Positions 56,201-64,000 of a DNA stretch of 64,000 bases are shown piece after piece. The position numbers and the translations under genes are program-made. Where the stretch lies: positions 24,674,238 through 24,738,237 of the forward strand of contig NC_089318.1 in the NCBI RefSeq assembly GCF_036669915.1. Reading direction: 5' to 3'. Source of the stretch: Pocillopora verrucosa. Lineage: Eukaryota > Cnidaria > Anthozoa > Scleractinia > Pocilloporidae. The first letter of the stretch is position 1. The number at the start of each line of letters is the position of its first letter. The notes beneath the pieces are model-generated. The model was not told the origin of the DNA. It worked only from the letters and a program-made list of their open reading frames with translations, and did not search any database.

Positions 56201-59200
56201 GGATAGAGTTGGTCATTCATATCAAAGGAAAACATGTCTTTGAGTCCCCTAATGAATAAATCATACTTGTCTCTTAAGGGTTTGAGATGTAATGAACAGC
56301 AGCAAACATGTTTGAGGCATATTGAATGTACCTTCCCTGCAACTTACAAGTTAACCAAAGGTTTAAATAGAATAAAGAATTGAATGAAAAGATTTTACCA
56401 TGTCAGTATAAATGTTGATAGCCATTTCAAAAGCTCTTACAGCCTCTGCAAAAAAACAGTAAGTAAAACAATCAGATTAGAGATCAAACTCTACTTGATA
56501 TCCAGTGACAACCTCCCATGAGAACCATCCACTCAGCATATATCCCTCCAATAAAGGAATGTTCTTACAACCTTTGTACAAGTGTGTGCACCCAAAACTC
56601 AATACTACACATTTTATGTCTTCTTTTGTAAGTAGGATATTTTTTTCTTTAAATATAATTTAGTCCAGGTGATTAGCAAGCCAATTTTTGGCCCATCTCT
56701 CAGCTACTTAAGGAAATTTCTAGAATTCTTGTTAGACAGAATATGAAATTTTATATTATTCCAAACACAGACTTCTTTTAGTGAATATTCTTAATTTTGC
56801 TGACAGTGTCCATCATTTTCATTTAGAAACGTGTTTGCAGGGAATTAGTGTAGAGTATAAGAATTATGTTCTCCATGGTGGAAGGAAGCTCAGGTCATCA
56901 AACTCTAGCTAGAGAAATTCTTCTTAGTGGCCAGATAATTGCCTAATCTACAATGCCAAATGACCATCCTGCAATTTAGACCAGTGTATATTCAAACAGT
57001 TCAAAGATCATACCTTCTACATCTGTTTTCTTAAAACAGTTCCCAGCATCAACATAACGCTGACCTGCCTCATGTTTGGACTGTAAATTGATTTGTAGTT
57101 TGGCTGCCTCCATAAATGCTTTCCCAGCAGCTGTTTAGTTTAAAAAGCAAAAACAAAAACAAAAACAATAATTCTAAATAGTTTTGAAAAGTTGTGTAAT
57201 TCAGAAGCAGAGCACACCTTTGTCAAGTACTTGCTATAGAGGACATCAAATCCTTCCCTACATCAACATACTTTAAGTTAAAAGTATTTTTTCTTTTGGT
57301 CACAGAGGCAAACCACTCACAAAACTGATGTCAAAATCATCCAAGACCTGGTTGATCATCAATCATGGCTGCTTCAAATTGGCTGGTCAATGATTCACTA
57401 GAAATATTATACCCTCTGACCATAGCAGAAATGGATCATTACCCTGCGCCACATCATGACTGTTGTGAGAAGGCTTGTTCCATGTATATTGGTCAATAAA
57501 ATGGTCAACGGCTGATTGAAAAATTTGTTTATTTCTTAAGAGAACCAAATCAACTGATTCATCATTTGCTGTTAACCTAGTTACTCCAGAGGAATTTAGA
57601 CTAGAAATTTCTTACATACCAAATAATAAATCTCATGGCTTATACTTGTGTCCGACACAGATATTAAAGTGCTCTTCAAATCTTATAAGTGGCATTCTGG
57701 TGAATATTCTAAAGACATCTATTTCAACTGGAGTTTATCCCTCTGAGCAATGGCAAAGATTATTCCGATTTTCAAACAAGATGATAATACTGACATTAAC
57801 AATTATAGGCCGATTGTTCTACTTCTTTAATTTCAACAGGATATTTGAAAAAATAGTGTTTAAAAGAATGGAGTCTTTTATTGAACAGAAGAACCTGCTC
57901 ACTCCATCCTAATATGGCTTTCGCAAGGCACATTCTACTCAGCATGCAATCCTAGATATTGTGAATGCAATACAGACAAATATGAACAACTGTTTATTCT
58001 CATGTGGGATTTTCATTGATCTGAAAAAGGCTTTTGATACTGTAGATCACGAAATTCTTTTGCACAAGTTAGATCACTATGGTTTTCACGGCATTATAAA
58101 TATCTGGTTTTCTTCCTACTTGCAAGGGAAAACTCAAACAACTCAAATTCGTCCTCATATTTCTGAAAGGTTAGATTCTACCTGAGGAGTGCCTCAGGGT
58201 TCTGTTCTAGGCCCACAGCTTTTTTTGCTATATATCAATGACATACAGGAATCATCAGATAAGCTTAGTTTTTACCTTTTTTTAGAGGATATAAATATCC
58301 TTTTTACTGATAAAAATCTGAAATCTTTGGAACTCTATGTAAATCAAGAACTTAACAAAGTATATGATTGGTTAACTGCAAACAAATTGACCTTGAATAT
58401 TAAAAAAAGTAATTTGCCCTGCCCAAAGGAAACTTTCTTATCAACCTTAAATCGTGATATTTGATAACAAACAGAACAAGAAGGTGGCTCTGGAGCATAA
58501 AGATTATGACAAATATCTCGGGATTTTAATTGATAAAAATTTGTTTTGGAAACACCATATTGACCATATAATCATTAAAGTAAGAAGAACCGTAGGATTA
58601 ATCGTAAAATTACAACACTACCTGCCAGCACATACCTTCTTAAATATATACCAAGCTCTTATAGCTCCTTACTTAACATACGGTCTGAGAGTACAGGATC
58701 AGGCTTGTAAATCTTACCTTGACAAGCTCCTAAAGTTGCAGAAATGAGCTCTTTGCTTTATCTACTTTTCTGATCATAATGAGCATGCAATTCCTTTATT
58801 TGTTGACACTCATATCTTACCGCTAAAAATTTGTTTATTATGAATCTATAGCTAATTTGATGTTTGACGTTTGAAACAGAACAGCCCCATCCAATATTCA
58901 AGATCTATTTCAAGATATATCTAATGTTCATTCTTACAATACACGTTCTTCTGCCTCTAATGACTTCTATACCAAACCTTCTAGGCTATCTGTTCAAGTG
59001 AATTCCTGCTTTCGAATAGGAGTAAAAGTGTGGAATGCAATACCTCAAGCATTAAGAAATCTTTCCAAAAATGCATTTAAAAGAAAACTCAAACAAATTT
59101 TATTCAACATATTAGGTTCACAACACTCTTATATAGATTCATCTGAAATTATACAAAAAGTAAAATACTTCTCCTGATCTTTCCTGACTATTTTATAAAC

Positions 59201-60049
59201 AGTAACTGTACCTTTAATATTTTAAATTAGGTCAATGTAATGGTTTTTCTTGTTGTTATTCAATACTGTCTCTTTCCCTTCTACTTTATTAGTTAATTTC
59301 TGTTTTTAACATATTTTTGTAATTCAGCTATTAAGGTGATGGGCAGGCAATGGAGGACAGAAAGTGAAATGATGGTCAACTAACTCTAACTGTTAGACAG
59401 TGACTGTCATTATGTTCCATCAGCCACTTGACAACTCCACCAAAACATTCACAAACCATACCATACCATGCAAGTGTCTGTTGAAAAAAAGCCCCCATAA
59501 ATGGACTTTCCATCCACTCTCACGAGCAATTGACTGTTGACTGAGGCTTTGTACAGAGCATGCAATGCCTTCATCCCACCCCCTTATTATTCAGATCATG
59601 GGAGGGGAGGGATAACTACACACCCTTGATGGTGTAGGTTGACTAAATATACTGTCACTCGTGGTATACATTCAAAAAATCTACAATCAATTCTATTCAG
59701 TTACGTTCATTAACTGTAACAGTTGTATCAATCATTTGATTAACTGGCAAGATACATACCACTCCATTTTTGTGCCATTTTAAACATGTTGCCAGCACTA
59801 ATATACATCTCCGTGGCGTCTTCGAGCTTTGAAGTACCCCTGACGCAACCGAGAAAAATTTCGTCCGTTCAGCTGACATGTAACTTCAAATCTCTACCTG
59901 AGATCGTCAAATTATGTGTCTAGATGCAACTGAATTCGGCAGTCACTCACTAAAACTTACCCAAATAATCCACCCAAAAAACCCTGTGACGATTTCACTT
60001 TCTTCTCAGCCTGAGTAATAAGCTCGATTGCTTTCTCTTCGTTAGACAT
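53264..60049 (-). CDS. NAPA: Alpha-SNAP (NAPA), 10 coding exons
   Basis: Cytosolic adaptor that binds SNARE complexes and recruits NSF for ATP-driven SNARE disassembly. Exons in transcript order: 60049-59961, 59839-59760, 57130-57014, 56445-56399, 56027-55950, 55678-55623, 54736-54652, 54095-53922, 53797-53747, 53362-53264. They total 876 nt, or 291 aa (human 295). The N-terminus carries the membrane-contacting hydrophobic loop [11 protein letters not shown] (about 21-31). TPR-like helical repeats follow ([69 protein letters not shown]). The last exon reads [20 protein letters not shown] and ends EEPDLT, keeping the penultimate leucine (L290) equivalent to the NSF-stimulating L294 of mammalian alpha-SNAP. 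Sequence favours alpha/beta-SNAP over gamma-SNAP. Intron 2 carries a dead reverse-transcriptase element and intron 6 a TIR element. Confidence 0.96.
54930..55395. mobile_element. 466-bp TIR element in NAPA intron 6
   Basis: The first 21 bases (54930-54950) and the reverse complement of the last 21 (55375-55395) differ at one position; both begin TACCATATTTATTT. The interior repeats ATAAACACT-like words in both orientations. There is no open frame. It fits a MITE, possibly with TA target duplication. Confidence 0.7.
57540..59180 (+). mobile_element. Degenerate CR1/jockey-type reverse transcriptase in NAPA intron 2
   Basis: Antisense to NAPA. Broken frames show, in order, a 5' RT segment ([16 protein letters not shown]), RT motif A ([20 protein letters not shown]), motif B ([10 protein letters not shown]...LLYINDI), and a C-terminal tail ([20 protein letters not shown], then [16 protein letters not shown]). 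It is dead: there are frameshifts near 57775-57830, stops such as TGA near 58183, and the FADD-type catalytic box reads FLED, so the first aspartate is lost. No endonuclease domain is visible upstream, indicating 5' truncation. Confidence 0.88.
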
Positions 60050-60379
60050 ACTGTCACTGAGAGTTTTTTAAGTAGTACGTTGGTAAGATAAAGACATCTA
60101 TCCACAAAGTTCTCTGTGAAAAACTCACTAACTTCCCACTTCCCGTGATCAGCGCTTTTCTAGTTGACGTCACTTGCATTCTTCGTCCGGAAAACACTGG
60201 GGAGAGAGAGAGTATTTCCCAGCATGCATCCTAAAACTTATAAAATTCAAGATGGCGGATAAAATCGCGCGGGAAACGATAATTTTTTGAGAGAAATATT
60301 TTGGCGTATATTTATATTTCAAAGCGATAGTAGTCAGCGTCAGGCATAATTAACAGTTAATTTCATTATTATTGACAAA
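60050..60379. promoter_or_regulatory. Probable bidirectional NAPA/NAA40 promoter
   Basis: This 330-bp interval separates two divergent start codons. It contains TGACGTCA (CRE palindrome, 60165-60172), CCGGAA (ETS core, 60187-60192), TTTCCCAGCATGCA (60215-60228, close to the ZNF143/SBS word), AAGATGGCGG (YY1-like, 60249-60258) and GCGCGGGAAA (E2F-like, 60267-60276). No TATA box is evident. A 12-codon ORF starts at 60252 inside the YY1-like word. These are motif matches only. Confidence 0.65.
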
Positions 60380-63300
60380 ATGGGGGTAGGTTATGCCTCA
60401 GAAATTTCTGAGATCAGAGTTTCTAAGGCTGAAGTATGTGCTCAGCAATCGGAAGGCTTTTTTATTTTTAAACCTTTATGCCACATCGTGTTACATATTT
60501 TTTTCTTTCTGTGTTTCATGTCCGCAGAAGAAATCTAGCAAAGGTAAAGAGAAGAAGCTAAAAAGGAAGGAGGTAAGTTCAGAAATATTTCTTTGCAAGT
60601 CGAACCTCATAATCAGGATCCACTTTAAACCCTCTTTAACTTGCGATCGAGAAACCCATCAAGGACATAGTTAAGTACTATTATAGAATGCAACATCTTC
60701 TTTATCCAGACAAAATGTTTTTTTTAGCTCATGGGGAAGGTTTTAATACCGGTAATAGTGTTTACAGTTGGGGTTTTCTTCTTCATCATCAACACTCCAT
60801 TACTTCATATTAAGGTTGTCACATGGTTTTATCGTTGTGGCGGGGAGCGATGAACAACTTTAAGTATCTTTGATTTGGGTTTTACAGGAAATGCATGTTG
60901 TCCACTCAATTAGATTAAATTATATCTTGTGACTAAGCACAATATACTAAATAATTAGATAATCCTGTTAAGAAAGACATTTTGCATTTTGTTTTAAGGA
61001 AATGGCCAAAGTTAATGCTGCCCAAGCTGTTATTGATGTTGCTAATGAGGTAATTGTGATATCTAGTGAAACTGATATTTGTGAAGAAGTAATTGTAAGG
61101 AATTAAGTGAAATTAACTGAACAACAACATAAAAATATTAGATAAGAATCTTACCATTTTGAAAGAAGTGATCACCTGATTTACTTGAATCATGGGTTGA
61201 ATTCTTATAAATGAAGGTATATAACGTTTTTATTTGTTCAGGTGAAAGATCCTTTGGCATCTCTAACTGCCTTCAAGACATTCAACCGAAATGGGTGAGC
61301 TCTATGTGGATATGAAATGGAAAAATGGAACATTTAAACTTCATTAAAGATAGGGGAAGACAAGGGCTCAGAAAATATTGATTTGTATTGCATTGAAAAT
61401 TAGACATGGCTAAATGTAAGTCTGGGTAAGAATCAAGACAGTGAGGTGTCATGTTATAGGCACAGCTAGGAAAATCTTATGATATGACAGGGACTGTTGG
61501 GTTTTATAGCTTCCCTACACACCTCAAGTCATTTTTTGTCAATGTGTTTTTTTCTTGATGGGCATGCTGGTTTGTTGCTATTCCACTTACCTTCCAACCC
61601 TCTGGTGAGTGTGGGATAAGAAGGTGTAGTCTTCTTTTGGTTTGCAGTCCAACAATCCTGGCTGGCTGGATGCCTTTCATGTGGTTTTCATAGTCTCCTG
61701 CTGAACCTTGATACAGTTTTCTCTCCTTCAACACCAAACACCACCCTATGTTCTTGTATTGTTGACAAGTTTAATATGCTTTGAGTGACATCCCACACTT
61801 TTAGAGGGGGAAAAAACCAATATTGAAAAAGTGTTTTAACTTTCTTATACATTTTTTTAGGTTGGATCTCTGCCTTGAGTGCAAGCGACTACAAGACATG
61901 TCTTCTGAGGATATCAACTGGGCATTTGACCTCACAAAACACAACATGCAGTTACTGTAAGTGTTTTTACAAATTTTGAAACTCAGGTTATTCATTAATG
62001 TGGGTCTATTGCTTGAAAATTGTTATCTTTCATAGATCTTGTAATCATTTTGATTCTTCTGAAAACTACAGTTATGAGAATAGCAGCTGGGGATGGAATG
62101 ACAAAAGGAAGAGAGATGAAATGACAGAAGATAAAGCTCGGTAACTATAGACAAAGCCCTTGAGTGTTGTTCATCCTTAGCCATGTATTTGATAGATACA
62201 GCTACCCATGATTTTGGCTGAGTGTTCTTTTGGTCTCTAGATATTTGATTGCCAGAGAAGAATCTGGAAAAGCTGTGGCATTCTCACATTTTAGGTTTGA
62301 CTTGGAGGAGGGAGACGAAGTGCTTTACTGGTAAGTTTAACTTTGATATAATTGATGAAGAATGCCCTTAAAAACATGAATTTGAAAACAAGTCAATTAT
62401 TCATTTTTGTGGATATGCAGTATCATTTGTCCTTTGTCTTGTAATGTGGTCACTTGCATTATAGATTACAATATTTGACTGCATTCTGTCATTCTTCTTG
62501 ATGCAATAATTTTGACCAAATATACATCATCATCATCATCATCCAGATCATTAACATATCTTGGAAATGCATGATCACAGTTTTTTAATACAAGCCAATC
62601 GCAGCTGAACATAATGGCTCAAAAGGGGCCACATATCTAGTCAAACTTATTGGTTTAAAAATGGCTAGCAGTATACAAGCAAAATGTTTTGATCCACCAA
62701 AAGTGATTACATTGTGTGGCAACAGGTCTGGCTCATCCAGATAATTGCCAACATAAAGTTGGTAATTAGGGCTGCAATATTTCATGGAAATTAATTTTTT
62801 TTATGTATTTATGTTATAAAATATTTGAAGTATGTGTTGATGTAAGTACTGACAACTTAGTTCTTCTTTGTTTCTCAGCTATGAGATCCAAGTGGAATCT
62901 GAGGCCCGTGGCAAAGGACTTGGAAAGTTCCTAATGCTGATTTTAGAGATGATTGCCTACAGGTTGGTTTTAGGTGTATTAATTTGTTATTATAAGTAAT
63001 TCATCGCACCATTGTTGGCATGAACAATTTTTATTAACTATCAAGGATGTTAGGCGGGTTTATCATATATTACATGTGCATAGCCTGGTTTAATTTTCCA
63101 AACATTTTATTATTTTAGAGCCCAGATGAAGAAAATCATGTTAACAGTGTTTAAGGGTGTGTATACAGGAAATATTAATTCTTATTTCATGAAACTTATT
63201 TCCATTATGACTGAAACAATAAAGTTATTATTGGTGTACTGTGGAAGATCTGTAGTGAAAATCATTTGGCTCTTTTCATTAATATTAATCAAAGTGATTA

Positions 63301-63653
63301 AGGTATACTAATATTTTCCTGTGAAGAGTGTTCATAATTCCCCCAGACTCAGCTTGGCAATAAATATCTCAACTTATGTATTTTGTTTTACTCTTTTGCC
63401 CCTCTTTCCTGGCTTTTGAAACCTGTTAATCATGTGATTTGTTTGAACCTTTATGTTATGCATGGACAGATTCAGAGAAATGCAAAAAAACTATGGAAAG
63501 TGTAAGACTTCACTCAATACATGTATCTAATGGACATTTTAAGATAATCAAAGTGAATACACAGAACCATTTAAGACTCAGTAGTTACTGACTTGTTGTT
63601 TTTTTAATTCTAGAGAATGAGAGAGCTCAAAATTTTTTCATCAAGATTATGAA
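60380..63653 (+). CDS. NAA40: N-alpha-acetyltransferase 40 (NAA40/NatD), partial at right edge
   Basis: NatD acetylates the N-terminal serine of histones H4 and H2A. Visible exons: 60380-60385, 60528-60572, 60999-61049, 61242-61294, 61861-61956, 62072-62140, 62241-62330, 62879-62962, 63119-63156, 63614-63653. They give 572 nt, about 190 aa; human NAA40 is 237 aa, so the last part lies beyond the window. The first exon encodes only Met-Gly. [17 protein letters not shown] matches the family N-terminus (MGRKSSKAKEKK). Conserved blocks include [50 protein letters not shown] and the acetyl-CoA loop RGKGLG (about 147-152, R-x-x-G-x-G). [12 protein letters not shown] aligns with the human VFKHNHGAYQFF. 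The following donor GTAGGT at 63654 shows that the gene continues. Confidence 0.93.
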
Positions 63654-64000
63654 GTAGGTTGATAGAAATCTCATCTAAGTTATGTGAAAAAAAAAAGAAA
63701 ATGATCTCTAATGAGTGTTCTTTTCATTTGGATTAAGGAACTTTAATTAAGTAATGAAGTATACCTTGTATTGGTATATGCATTTGATACAATTGTAAAG
63801 AGAACCTTTTATCGCCGCAGCCATGTCAACACCTTACATTACTGCAGGGATATTTCATTGTTTGATTAGTTTGCATGGGTGGAAATGTTTTAAATGGCTG
63901 TACAATTTTGATAATTAAGAACCAAAGAAATAGCACACATTAGGCTTACAGTAATTCTAATTTCTTATACTTGACTCTTTTGACAGAAGAGGGTAGATAA

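Noticed and set aside
63470..63510. Possible NAA40 exon reading [10 protein letters not shown] after a CAG at 63471
   Set aside because: It superficially resembles the human QFFREALQF segment, but phase from exon 9 and alignment are better satisfied by 63614-63653 ([14 protein letters not shown]), and no good donor follows.

Overview
This window looks like nuclear DNA of an early-branching animal, most likely an anthozoan cnidarian and perhaps a stony coral. The basis is eight vertebrate-like animal genes with many canonical GT-AG introns at familiar positions, an AT-rich background, and dispersed repeats (a tRNA-headed SINE, foldback/MITE elements, CR1-like non-LTR relics) of kinds abundant in coral genomes. 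The species assignment is inference. There is no bacterial operon, phage, CRISPR array or rRNA gene.

Layout, left to right. 1050-8407 (+): ATRIP, the ATR-interacting DNA-damage checkpoint protein, 9 coding exons. 9244-10110 (+): an intronless TFAM-type mitochondrial HMG-box protein with three HMG boxes instead of two. 12016-25249 (+): PNPT1, mitochondrial polynucleotide phosphorylase; 28 coding exons add up to 782 aa. 26107-26316 (+): CHCHD7/COX23, a twin-CX9C intermembrane-space protein. 28699-38065 (+): GOLGA5 (golgin-84), 16 coding exons, 724 aa, with one GC-AG intron. 41333-47948 (+): an SLC8-family Na+/Ca2+ exchanger, 4 coding exons, 919 aa. 53264-60049 (-): NAPA (alpha-SNAP), 10 coding exons, 291 aa. 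60380 to beyond the right edge (+): NAA40 (NatD), first 10 coding exons, 190 aa visible.

I assembled the exon models by hand from splice signals, reading frame and recalled family similarity. In every complete gene the exon lengths sum to a multiple of three with a single terminal stop, which supports them strongly. UTR exons and transcription starts are not resolved.

Functional themes. TFAM, PNPT1 and CHCHD7 are three consecutive same-strand nuclear genes for mitochondrial proteins (mtDNA transcription/packaging, mtRNA turnover, respiratory-chain assembly). GOLGA5 and NAPA both serve membrane traffic but are not adjacent. NAPA and NAA40 are head to head across about 330 bp carrying CRE, ETS, ZNF143-like, YY1-like and E2F-like words, a likely bidirectional promoter.

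I found no convincing new multi-gene system. The best leads are the three-HMG-box TFAM, a strictly 20-bp-periodic, highly diverged tandem array in a PNPT1 intron, a frame-broken coding relic opposite CHCHD7, the GC-AG intron, a retroelement tail sitting against a PNPT1 splice acceptor, and several upstream ORFs in 5' leaders.
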